Origin: Lentimonas sp002292345
GTDB lineage: Bacteria; Verrucomicrobiota; Verrucomicrobiia; Opitutales; Coraliomargaritaceae
Direction: 5' to 3'
Length of the DNA stretch: 64,000 bases
Assembly: GCA_964187655.1 (NCBI GenBank)
Contig: CAXLMP010000079.1
Span: 23,777 to 87,776, forward strand
Shown here: in pieces, positions 35,549-43,828 of the stretch
Layout of the letters: every line of letters starts with the position of its first letter
Position numbering within the stretch: position 1 is the first letter of the stretch
The notes under the pieces: model-generated
The model's input: only the letters and a program-made list of their open reading frames with translations
Database searches by the model: none
What the model was told of the DNA's origin: nothing
Position numbers and translations under genes: made by a program

Positions 35549-35569
35549 GAAGTAAGAGTAGTCTGCTGT

Positions 35570-35806
35570 TTAACTCATCGGGCAGCATGCCTTCTTGCCA
35601 TCTTTTGCAGAGGCTGCGGCAGCATCTTTTGTGCAGCAAGCTTTCGCACACTCAGCCGCGCAGGCCTCGTCTGCGCAGCAAGCTTTCGCACACTCCGCTG
35701 GACAAGCTTTTGCATCAGCCTTGTTATGGGCAGCACAACTGCCACACGCGCTCGCTGAGATCGCACCAGCAATTAACAGAATCGGAATAAGTAGGAATTT
35801 TTTCAT
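35570..35806 (-). CDS. Cysteine-rich exported peptide
   Basis: The 78-aa product has a signal peptide (about 1-20, ending ASA) followed by a mature part of about 58 residues with 13 cysteines. The sequence repeats a module ECAKACC twice (CPAECAKACCADEACAAECAKACC) and adds CGSCAAHNK and KACCPMS. CC pairs and lone Cys suggest metal binding, copper or zinc, or a disulfide-rich fold. The DNA reflects the repeat with the stretch AAGCTTTCGCACACTC seen twice. It is separate from the symporter (convergent) and has its own terminator. Function is not known. Confidence 0.8.
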   Translation of the reverse strand: MKKFLLIPILLIAGAISASACGSCAAHNKADAKACPAECAKACCADEACAAECAKACCTKDAAAASAKDGKKACCPMS

Positions 35807-35937
35807 TTTTATTTATTATGGTTAGGATTGAAGATATACCATGAGTTCTACGTCTTGTCGAATCATTCGATAGACTTTTTATTAGAGCGGCCTAACCTCT
35901 TCCTATTCCCATTTTTTCCACAAAGTTCGACAATTGC

Positions 35938-36939
35938 ATGCTCCCTTGGTTTCAAAACGGTCAATTCCCCCTCTATCTCGCTCCAATGGCGCGAGTTACG
36001 GACATCGTCTTTCGTCAATTTTGTAAAGAGCAAGGTGCCGATGTCATGGTCACTGAGTTCGTGCAATCCGATGCGCTCATCCGTGAAGACCCTAAACTAT
36101 GGGAAACCGTCGACTTTACTGAACAACAGCGCCCGATGGGGGTGCAAATCTTCGGTGCCAATCCAGATTCCATGGCCGACGCGGCGCGGCTCCTGGCCGA
36201 TCGCCTGCAACCCGACTTTATTGATATCAATTTCGGTTGCCCCGCAGATCGCGTGATCTGTATGGACGCGGGCTCCTCAATGCTGCGTAATCCGGCCAAA
36301 ATCGGCACAGTCGTCGGCGCCGTGGTGCGTGCAGTTCCTGGCACCGCAGTGACTGCCAAAATCCGCACTGGCTGGGACGACGATACCATCGTTGCCCGCG
36401 AAGTCGGCCACATCGTCGAAGGCGAAGGCGCACAAGCACTCACCATTCACGGTCGCACCAAAATGCAAGGCTACAGCGGCGACGCCAATTGGCCACTCAT
36501 TGCCGAAGTCGCGGCAGAGCTCACGATCCCTGTCATCGGCAACGGCAATATCCGCAGCGCGCACGATGTGATTCGCATCCGCGAACAAACCAACTGCGCC
36601 GGATTGATGATCGGCCGCGCCGCTCTGGGCTACCCGTGGATTTTTCGCGACATTAAGCATTATCTCGAGCACGGCGTGGTGCCCGAACCGCCGACAGTCG
36701 CAGAGCGCTGGCAAACCATCCTCGACTATACGCAGAAGCTAATGGCCCGTCCCTTTCGTCAACAAAAGCACACTGATCTGCGCTGGATGCGCCCCAAATT
36801 GATCGCACTCACTAAGAGTATGAAAAGTTCACGACAGATCCGAGGCGCACTCGGCCACGTCATTCAGTATGAAGACCTCGAACGCGTCGCCGCCGAGCAC
36901 ATCGCACAATTCGGCACAGATAATAATATCGGCGAATAA
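35938..36939 (+). CDS. dusB: tRNA-dihydrouridine synthase (DusB-like)
   Basis: The 333-aa FMN enzyme reduces uridines in tRNA D loops. It shows the N-terminal LAPMARVTDIVFRQFC, DINFGCPADRV, catalytic region (Cys in GCPAD and MLRNPAKIG), and TIHGRTKMQGYSGDANW with NGNIRSAHD. FMN binding by GRAALGYPW is typical. Length fits. The ATG at 35938 is used. The LMW phosphatase follows 23 bases later and is probably co-transcribed. The Cys-rich peptide gene is divergent. Confidence 0.93.
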   Translation: MLPWFQNGQFPLYLAPMARVTDIVFRQFCKEQGADVMVTEFVQSDALIREDPKLWETVDFTEQQRPMGVQIFGANPDSMADAARLLADRLQPDFIDINFGCPADRVICMDAGSSMLRNPAKIGTVVGAVVRAVPGTAVTAKIRTGWDDDTIVAREVGHIVEGEGAQALTIHGRTKMQGYSGDANWPLIAEVAAELTIPVIGNGNIRSAHDVIRIREQTNCAGLMIGRAALGYPWIFRDIKHYLEHGVVPEPPTVAERWQTILDYTQKLMARPFRQQKHTDLRWMRPKLIALTKSMKSSRQIRGALGHVIQYEDLERVAAEHIAQFGTDNNIGE

Positions 36940-36962
36940 ACCTCCGCCAGCAGTCATTACCA

Positions 36963-37433
36963 GTGAACAAAATTCTTTTTCTCTGCATGGGCAATATCTG
37001 CCGCTCTCCCGCGGGTCACTGTGTCTTCCAACATCTAGTCGACCAAGCCGGACTCGCTGATCAATTCGAGATTGAATCAGCTGGCACCATCGGCTTTCAC
37101 GTCGGCTCATCGCCTGACAAACGTATGCAGCACTGTATGCGTACACGTAATATCCCGATCATCGGCCATTCGCGACAACTTCAGCCCAGCGATCTTGAAG
37201 TTTACGATCTGATCCTGGCGATGGATAACGACAACCTTGTCGATGCACGCGCCCTCGATCCCTCTGGTAAGCTGCATCACAAAGTCCAACTCTTCTGCGA
37301 CTATTGCACCACTCATAGCCAAACCGAAGTACCTGATCCGTATTACGGCGGTGACCGTGGCTTCGAACACGTGCTCGACCTAATCGAAGATGGCTGTGCG
37401 AATTTGCTTAAACAATTAAGTGCCGGCCAATAA
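36963..37433 (+). CDS. Low-molecular-weight protein tyrosine phosphatase
   Basis: The 156-aa enzyme has the P-loop CMGNICRSPA (CxGNxCRS) at residues 7-16 and the general acid in DPYYGG with the following RGFEHVLDLIEDGC. The GTG at 36963 is the only good start. Such phosphatases dephosphorylate tyrosine kinases of polysaccharide export or small molecules. It is downstream of dusB. Which kinase or substrate it serves is not visible here. Confidence 0.95.
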   Translation: MNKILFLCMGNICRSPAGHCVFQHLVDQAGLADQFEIESAGTIGFHVGSSPDKRMQHCMRTRNIPIIGHSRQLQPSDLEVYDLILAMDNDNLVDARALDPSGKLHHKVQLFCDYCTTHSQTEVPDPYYGGDRGFEHVLDLIEDGCANLLKQLSAGQ

Positions 37434-37526
37434 TCCGCGCGTAGCCGCCATTTGCGCCGCTGCCGAATCGCTTGACAGGCTCGCTAAGCACTGGAAGATC
37501 ATTTTTTTCTAATACCACAAATACTT

Positions 37527-38084
37527 ATGGCATCTCCTACAGACGTTCGCAAAGGCAAGGTCCTCAACTATCAAGGCACTCCGCACCTTGTTCTCGACGT
37601 ACAGCACCGCACACAGGGCCGTCAGGCTGGCTTCATGCAAGTCACCATGCGCAACCTGAGTTCTGGATCCAGCACCAACACCAAAATCCGCACCACAGAC
37701 TCCGTCGAGATTATGCACACCGATATGGTGAAGCTTGAGTATAGTTATGTCGATGGCGACGGCTTTCACTTCATGGACCCCGAAACCTTTGAAGATATTA
37801 TTCTCGATGCCTCTCTTGTCGAAGACTCAAAGGAGTTCCTCGTCGAAACACAGGTATACAGCATCCTTCACGTCAACGACAAGCCGATCCAAATCGAGCT
37901 ACCTGCGTCGATCGAAATGAAGGTCATCGAATCCGCCGAAGGCATTAAAGGCGACACCGCTAGCAACGTACAAAAGCCAGCTACACTCGAAACTGGCCTC
38001 GTCGTGCAAGTGCCCCTGTTCGTCAAAGAAGGCGACGTGCTCAAGATCAGCACCTCTGAAAAGTCCTACATGGGCCGCGCCTAG
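37527..38084 (+). CDS. efp: Elongation factor P, arginine-tip type
   Basis: EF-P rescues ribosomes stalled on polyproline. The 185-aa protein has the KOW-like N-domain, then two OB domains and the C-terminal EGDVLKISTSEKSYMGRA. The tip loop that normally carries a modified Lys34 reads RTQGRQAGF, which places Arg at position 32 as in rhamnosylated EF-P of Pseudomonas and Neisseria, not the lysine of EpmA-type proteins. A TTGACA hexamer occurs at 37472-37477 upstream, but I see no convincing partner -10. The gene ends before a strong terminator. Confidence 0.93.
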   Translation: MASPTDVRKGKVLNYQGTPHLVLDVQHRTQGRQAGFMQVTMRNLSSGSSTNTKIRTTDSVEIMHTDMVKLEYSYVDGDGFHFMDPETFEDIILDASLVEDSKEFLVETQVYSILHVNDKPIQIELPASIEMKVIESAEGIKGDTASNVQKPATLETGLVVQVPLFVKEGDVLKISTSEKSYMGRA

Positions 38085-38112
38085 CCGCTCCAGCTCGACA
38101 GATTTTATAAAT

Positions 38113-38147
38113 AAAAACGGCGGACGCTTTACGTGTTCGCCGTTTTT
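38113..38147 (+). terminator. Terminator after efp
   Basis: The stem ACGGCG with CGCCGT, extended by outer A/T pairs, encloses a 20-base loop and is followed by six T. It lies 30 bases after the efp stop. Confidence 0.85.
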
Positions 38148-38167
38148 TGTGTATCACGCTTATGGCG

Positions 38168-38230
38168 ACCTCCGTCGCAAGACGGAGGTGCGTCAGAATA
38201 AGCCAATGCTCCCCCGTCTTACGACGGAGG
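38168..38230. repeat. Two tandem palindromes, REP-like
   Basis: CCTCCGTC-GCAA-GACGGAGG (38169-38188) and CCCCCGTC-TTAC-GACGGAGG (38211-38230, one mismatch) are 42 bp apart. They lie between efp and the convergent pyrC end. The layout resembles a REP pair. A GGACGAC/GTCGTCC palindrome near 17166 is loosely similar. Confidence 0.6.
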
Positions 38231-38237
38231 CCACACA

Positions 38238-39236
38238 TTAGTCAATTGAAGTCACCGCCCAAGGGATCGTCTCGCCAGCACGATACGGCACCACATCGCC
38301 ATAGCTTTCTGGCACAAGCATGCCAACTTTCTCCAGCTTCACGGTTTTCGATAGCGGCGTAAAATCATGAATGCGCTGAGCATTGCCACTGACAAATGCC
38401 TGCAAATTATCCAACGCACCGTGCTCCTCAAATAGCTCGACCAAGGTCGGCAAACAAACTGGCGCCGTGAAGAGCCCTGCCGCACAGCCGCAGCACTCCT
38501 TCTTGGAAATTGGGTGCGGCGCTGAATCGCTGCCAAACATCAATTTAGGATGAGCTTGCAAAGCTGCCGCCAACAACGCTTCGCGATCCTCTGGACGCTT
38601 CGCGATCGGCTTACAGAAAAGATGCGGCTGCAACATGCCGCCCGCCACATCGTTGAGTGTAATGATTAGGTGGTGCAGTGTGACCGTGGCATATAGATTC
38701 TCGTAGCGATCCAGTAACTCGACCGCGTCACGGGTCGTGATATGCTCCATCGTGATTTTCAACTGGGGGAATTTCTGCGCGAGATACTCATAACTGGCGA
38801 GGAACTCCTTTTCGCGATCCATCACGAAGCCATGCGTCTCGCCGTGAATCATCAACGGAATCCCCATTTCTTCCATTAACTTGAACGTGCCCTCGACTGC
38901 ACTGAGCTCTTTAACGCCTGCTTCGCTATTGGTGGTCGCACCTGCCGGATAGAGCTTGATGCCAAAGATGTGCTCACGCGCGACGGCTAGTTCAGCCTCA
39001 CTGTAGTTGCGAAAAAACAACATCATCAACGGGTCAAAGGTCGTGTCGCCCTTAGCCACATTGATCTGATCACGATACTTTTGCAGGCGATCCAGATTAT
39101 CAACTGGCGGCACCAGATTCGGCATAATGATCGCTCCGGAAAAATGCTCGGCGGTGAGCGGCGTCACGCGCTCCATCATTGCCCCTTCGCGGAGGTGCAA
39201 GTGCATATCAAGTGGTGAATCAAAAACAAATTCCAT
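38238..39236 (-). CDS. pyrC: Dihydroorotase (class II, PyrC)
   Basis: The 332-aa zinc amidohydrolase closes carbamoyl-aspartate to dihydroorotate in pyrimidine synthesis. Its motifs are DMHLHLREGAM at the N-terminus, the carboxylated lysine in GIKLYPAGATTNSEAGV, then HGETH, EHITTRDAVELL and GSDSAPHPISKKECCG. Length and order match the E. coli type, which has a single catalytic domain. The gene is not next to other pyr genes. A pair of palindromes lies after the stop. Confidence 0.96.
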   Translation of the reverse strand: MEFVFDSPLDMHLHLREGAMMERVTPLTAEHFSGAIIMPNLVPPVDNLDRLQKYRDQINVAKGDTTFDPLMMLFFRNYSEAELAVAREHIFGIKLYPAGATTNSEAGVKELSAVEGTFKLMEEMGIPLMIHGETHGFVMDREKEFLASYEYLAQKFPQLKITMEHITTRDAVELLDRYENLYATVTLHHLIITLNDVAGGMLQPHLFCKPIAKRPEDREALLAAALQAHPKLMFGSDSAPHPISKKECCGCAAGLFTAPVCLPTLVELFEEHGALDNLQAFVSGNAQRIHDFTPLSKTVKLEKVGMLVPESYGDVVPYRAGETIPWAVTSID

Positions 39237-39442
39237 ACCAGTAAGCTACGCCGCCCCACCCTCAGCTGCAAAGCATAAAGCGACCCAGAGGATGAAGAAA
39301 TCATTCCTGGCACTCAAACCATTCAATCGCTGAGTAATCTTAGCTATCATTCGTAGCGTCTAGCTTATGCCAGCAGTCATTCAAGTAGAAATACCAGATT
39401 CACACCCACTGCTCTTCACAGCAAAAGTATGCCGTTTCCCAT

Positions 39443-40042
39443 TTATTTTTCCAAGATACTGTACATCAACTCGACCGCTTTCGCGCGATGGCTGAGCTGG
39501 CTCTTCACCGCATCACCGAGTTGCGCGAAGCTTTCACTATAGCCATTCGGAATAAAGATCGGGTCATAACCGAAGCCACCGTCGCCATGGACTTCGGTAT
39601 CGATGCGACCTTCGCAACATCCATCGTAATGCGTGATGTAGCCATCGTGGTCGATCACACACAACACACAGCGGAAGCGTGCAGTGCGCTTGGCCTTCGG
39701 CACATCCTTCAGTGCGTCGAGCAGTTTCACTACATTGTCTTGGTCGCTCGCGTCCACCCCGGCGTAACGTGCAGAATAAATGCCTGGCGCCCCGTCAAGC
39801 GCATCTACTTCAAGACCGGAATCGTCGGCCATCACCCAAGCATCCGCTGGCGCCAGCATGCGCAGTGCCTTGGCTTTGATTTGTGCATTCGCGGCAAAGG
39901 TCGAACCGTTCTCATCCACATCTGGCATACCACCACAGGCTTTTGCAGAAACCACATCGAATTCGAGTCCCTTAAGTAGCAGTTCGAATTCTTCGACTTT
40001 GTGAGCGTTGCCAGTGGCGATAATGAGAGAATGTTGGGTCAT
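39443..40042 (-). CDS. rdgB: XTP/dITP diphosphatase (RdgB/HAM1)
   Basis: The 199-aa pyrophosphatase removes non-canonical purine triphosphates. It has the N-terminal IIATGNAHKVEEF, metal-binding ADDSGLEVDALDGAPG, GRIDTEVHGDGGFGYDPIFI and the C-terminal SHRAKAVE motif. All residues of the family signature are in place. ribD lies 23 bases upstream and the MBL hydrolase overlaps ribD, so the three probably form one transcript. Confidence 0.96.
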   Translation of the reverse strand: MTQHSLIIATGNAHKVEEFELLLKGLEFDVVSAKACGGMPDVDENGSTFAANAQIKAKALRMLAPADAWVMADDSGLEVDALDGAPGIYSARYAGVDASDQDNVVKLLDALKDVPKAKRTARFRCVLCVIDHDGYITHYDGCCEGRIDTEVHGDGGFGYDPIFIPNGYSESFAQLGDAVKSQLSHRAKAVELMYSILEK

Positions 40043-40065
40043 AAAAAGTTATAATAAAAATGGCT

Positions 40066-41199
40066 TCAACTATGACTTCGACGACGCAGACTGCCACGGG
40101 TGAGAATATCTTCCTCTAAAATCGCGTGGCGTACTTGGCTGAGCTGTAACGCGTCGCGCATCGACTGCGTATCGCGCGCACTGCCGATACCCGGGGTCGC
40201 GCAATCGCTCATAAACTTCGGCGCTTGATAAATAAAGGCATAATCGACCAGCTGCCGTTCCAGCAAACTGGAGGCCAGCGTCGGTCCAGTCTCGACATAC
40301 ACGCCGCAGATTTCCTCTTCTGCGCAACGCTTACGAAAAGCCTCCCAATCTAAATGACCATCGACTTCTGGCAATTCCCAGACGCTCACGCCATGAGCAG
40401 TGAGTTGACCGCGCAGATCAACATCCGCTGCTGGGCCACACAGCACAGTCGTGCGCTCCTTGTGCGCGTCTCTATAAAGCTGCGGCCAGCGCGTTTCGCG
40501 CACAGTGCGCAAACTCCGATCAAACACAAAGCGCCGCGGACACCAGGTCGACTCGCCAATCCGGCTCGTCAGGCTCGGATCATCGCGCAGCACCGTATTG
40601 GCTCCCACTGCGATCGCCGGAAAATAGCGCCGCCAACGCATCACATCCGCCCGTGCCGCCTCACCCGTCACCCATTGCGAGTGCCCCGAAGCCGCCGCGA
40701 ATTTACCGTCCAATGTAAGCGCCATCTTCGCCGCAATCAGCGGCCGGTTGCTCACAATCCAATGGTTGAAAATTAAATTCAGATCAGTGCAATCCTGCGC
40801 CAGCAGCCCTTCGAGCACATCGACGCCCGCTAAGCGTAACAGCTCGAGCCCCTGCCCTGCATGATCTGGATTTGGATCGACTGCGCCGACGACCACGTTC
40901 CGTATGCCCGACTCAAGAATCGCAGTGGTGCAAGCGCCCGTGCGACCGCTGCTGCTGCAAGGCTCTAAAGTTACATAAATCGTCGCGCCTTCGGCCGGCT
41001 TACGTCCCAGCGCTTGCAGTGCTTCGATCTCAGCGTGCGGTTGCCCCGCCGCATGATGCCAGCCTTCGGCCACGATCTGCCCCTGCTCGACGATCACCGC
41101 ACCGACCATAGGATTCGAGTGCGTTTGCCCCCAAGCTCGCTGCGCTAATTTAAGCGCATGCGCCATAAAGGCTTGGTGCGACTGGTCAGATTCACTCAT
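40066..41199 (-). CDS. ribD: Bifunctional riboflavin deaminase/reductase
   Basis: The 377-aa protein joins a deaminase (residues 1-150) and a reductase (150-375) for two early steps of riboflavin synthesis. The deaminase zinc site is HAEIEAL with TLEPCSSSGRTGACTTAI; the reductase domain begins RPLIAAKMALTLDGKFAAAS. Length is normal. The start overlaps the MBL gene stop by four bases. No FMN riboswitch is evident upstream since the gene is internal to the operon. Confidence 0.96.
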   Translation of the reverse strand: MSESDQSHQAFMAHALKLAQRAWGQTHSNPMVGAVIVEQGQIVAEGWHHAAGQPHAEIEALQALGRKPAEGATIYVTLEPCSSSGRTGACTTAILESGIRNVVVGAVDPNPDHAGQGLELLRLAGVDVLEGLLAQDCTDLNLIFNHWIVSNRPLIAAKMALTLDGKFAAASGHSQWVTGEAARADVMRWRRYFPAIAVGANTVLRDDPSLTSRIGESTWCPRRFVFDRSLRTVRETRWPQLYRDAHKERTTVLCGPAADVDLRGQLTAHGVSVWELPEVDGHLDWEAFRKRCAEEEICGVYVETGPTLASSLLERQLVDYAFIYQAPKFMSDCATPGIGSARDTQSMRDALQLSQVRHAILEEDILTRGSLRRRSHS

Positions 41200-41828
41200 G
41201 CACGCACAAATGGATTACCGCTTTTTTCTTGGACAACCGAGGTATTTGGGCCATGCCCAGGATAGATAACCGTCTCATCCGGCAGCGTATAGACCTGTGT
41301 TTTGATCGATTGCTCGAGTACTGAGAAGTCGCCTCCCGGGAAATCGTAACGCCCGACGCTCCCAGCAAAAATAACATCGCCAACGATCGCTGCCTGGGCG
41401 CTAGCCACATATACTAAGATATTACCAGGGCAATGGCCGGGCACATGACGGATCTCTAACTGGTCGCCCAGTAGATCGAGCGTATCGCCCGCTTTGATCC
41501 AGTGGTCAATTGGCACAGGCAACAACTCCAGCCCTGGGATCGCATAGCTCGCCATTTTCGAAGGAGCCGCAAACATTTCAGTGTCGGCCAGATGCCCATA
41601 AGTCGGAATCCCTGCTGCGGCAAATTTGTGGCCATCCAAAATATGATCCCAATGTCCATGTGTTAAAATCAGCGCCACAATCTGGCAGCCATGCTGCTGC
41701 GCAACTTGCATCGCCCAATCGTAGGCCTCGGCCGGTGCATCGATGATCACACACTCTTTTCGTGACGGTTCTATCAGGGCAAACGCATTGGTGCCGATGG
41801 GAGGCAATTCCTGGGACTCAATAATCAT
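41196..41828 (-). CDS. Metallo-beta-lactamase-fold hydrolase, glyoxalase II-like
   Basis: The 210-aa protein has the HxHxDH motif in LTHGHWDHILDG, the later His in HVPGHCPGN, an Asp in AIVGDVIF and the final PGHGPNTSV. The set matches hydroxyacylglutathione hydrolase-like MBL proteins, but this one is smaller than true GloB. The ATG at 41828 is chosen over a GTG at 41834. It is the first gene of the mbl-ribD-rdgB run; an exact substrate is not predictable. Confidence 0.92.
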   Translation of the reverse strand: MIIESQELPPIGTNAFALIEPSRKECVIIDAPAEAYDWAMQVAQQHGCQIVALILTHGHWDHILDGHKFAAAGIPTYGHLADTEMFAAPSKMASYAIPGLELLPVPIDHWIKAGDTLDLLGDQLEIRHVPGHCPGNILVYVASAQAAIVGDVIFAGSVGRYDFPGGDFSVLEQSIKTQVYTLPDETVIYPGHGPNTSVVQEKSGNPFVRA

Positions 41829-41978
41829 GTGCACTTAACGATGCAGCGCATGCGCTCGGTTTCAACCAAGAATACAACACTTCCGTTATGGTCATCCATT
41901 GTCTGCAACTTAGGACGAGGAACCGAGCAGCCTGACCTAGCAATTGTCGCGCAGCATACTTTGCACGTTAATCTTACT

Positions 41979-42248
<270 letters not shown>

Positions 42249-42519
42249 AGGAAGGCGTTGAACAAATTAACCGCAGCTCTGAGGTCAATAGAATTCGGAC
42301 TTTAGCCCATTATTTGCTTAAATAGCCCAGAGGCTCATATGCGAAACATGGGCGGTCGAATATCGCTACCAACACACATCCAATGCAGGAATAGAAGCCG
42401 ACAACCCAGCTTAGAGATGCACGCGTTTGGCCTATTTTTTTTTACCACAAATGCGCGTCAGCTCAGTTTATCGCTTTTAAACTTTCAAACTGGCTGAATC
42501 ACGATTGATATCCTCTAAA

Positions 42520-43821
42520 ATGATTTGGCTCTATCGATTACTGTATTTCCCCGCCTTATTGGTGGTGCTGCCCTACTACGCTTGGCGCATGTGGCGGCGT
42601 GGCGGTTACGCAAAAGACTTCCAGCATCGGCTCGGAAGGTTCCGGCGACTCAGCCCACCCGCCCCGAACAAGCAACGAATTTGGCTGCAAGCAGTCAGCG
42701 TCGGCGAAATACTAGCAATTGGCCCACTGATCCAAGCCTTACACGCAGACAATACTATTGAAATCGTACTGACCACGACTACCAGCACCGGATACGCCGA
42801 GGCCAGAAAACGCTACAAAGATCACGTCTATAGCATTGGCATATTCCCACTCGATTTCTGGCTATTTTCACGGCTAGCGTGGCAACGAATCCAGCCGGAC
42901 GTAATTATTATGACTGAGAGCGAACTCTGGCCTGAGCACTTGCATCGAGCCCGTTACAACGGCATCCCCACATTCTTGATCAATGCTCGTATCTCAAATA
43001 GAAGTTTTAAGCGTTATCAAAAAGTGCCCAGGCTCGCAAAACGCCTACTACAAAAGCTGGACTACATCTTCGCAGCCAGCGATCTAGACCAAGCTCGTCT
43101 CATTGAACTGGGTGCCAATGTAGACACTACCGAATCCACTGGCAGTATCAAATTTGACGTATCAATTGGAGCGCAACTCGAACAGGCTACCCATACGGCG
43201 CTCTGCGAAGAACTTGGATTTGGACATCAACCCGAGCAAGAGCCCCCGTTCATCTTACTCGGATCTTCGACTTGGCCAGGCGAAGAAGCGGCTCTCCTGC
43301 GCATCCAAGCGAGTGTGATTGCGACAGGTACCGATTGCCGTCTACTTTTAGTACCTCGCCACGCAGAGCGTGGTGGGGAAATCATACACTTACTTAAACA
43401 GCAACCGCTCACTTGGCATCAACGCTCACAAAACACTGCGACACCGAACAGCGTCAGTATTCAGCTGGCCGATACAACCGGTGAGCTTGCTCGCCTCACG
43501 CAAGTGGCTGACCTAGCCTTTATTGGCAAAAGCCTTGAGCCAAATATAGGCGGGCAAACACCGATCGAAGCAGCTGGGATCGGCATTCCGATTTTAATGG
43601 GGCCACACATGACGAATTTTAAAGCCGTAGCAAAATCCTTAGTGCAAAGTGGTGCAGCGCTCTACGCAACCGACGAAAACCACCTTAAAGCACTGGTCCT
43701 TGATCTAGTCAAAGACTCGACGGCACGAGCTGCAATGTCACAAGCGGGCAGAGATTGGCACGCAGAGAATAAAGGCAGTAGCTCGCGGATCGCTCAATCG
43801 ATCCTAGCCGCGCTAGATTAA
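42520..43821 (+). CDS. waaA: 3-deoxy-D-manno-octulosonic acid (Kdo) transferase
   Basis: WaaA adds Kdo to lipid A precursor at the inner membrane. The 433-aa protein has an N-terminal membrane anchor (residues 1-25), then the family motif WLQAVSVGEILAIGPLIQAL with the catalytic Glu, MTESELWPEHLHRARYNGIP, ISNRSFKRYQKV, and a C-terminal GT-B domain with the GGQTPIEAAGIGIPILMG nucleotide-binding loop. The frame is open from a TTG at 42505, but the ATG at 42520 gives the usual N-terminus. It indicates an LPS-type outer membrane. It is convergent with the ATPase gene. Confidence 0.95.
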   Translation: MIWLYRLLYFPALLVVLPYYAWRMWRRGGYAKDFQHRLGRFRRLSPPAPNKQRIWLQAVSVGEILAIGPLIQALHADNTIEIVLTTTTSTGYAEARKRYKDHVYSIGIFPLDFWLFSRLAWQRIQPDVIIMTESELWPEHLHRARYNGIPTFLINARISNRSFKRYQKVPRLAKRLLQKLDYIFAASDLDQARLIELGANVDTTESTGSIKFDVSIGAQLEQATHTALCEELGFGHQPEQEPPFILLGSSTWPGEEAALLRIQASVIATGTDCRLLLVPRHAERGGEIIHLLKQQPLTWHQRSQNTATPNSVSIQLADTTGELARLTQVADLAFIGKSLEPNIGGQTPIEAAGIGIPILMGPHMTNFKAVAKSLVQSGAALYATDENHLKALVLDLVKDSTARAAMSQAGRDWHAENKGSSSRIAQSILAALD

Positions 43822-43828
43822 GAAGTTG

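Noticed and set aside
37472..37502. A sigma-70 promoter for efp from TTGACA
   Set aside because: No convincing -10 box at 16-18 bases; GATCAT at 19 bases matches only four of six positions.
38168..38230. CRISPR-like repeats
   Set aside because: Only two units, each palindromic, with one 22-bp spacer and no cas genes; a REP-like pair fits better.
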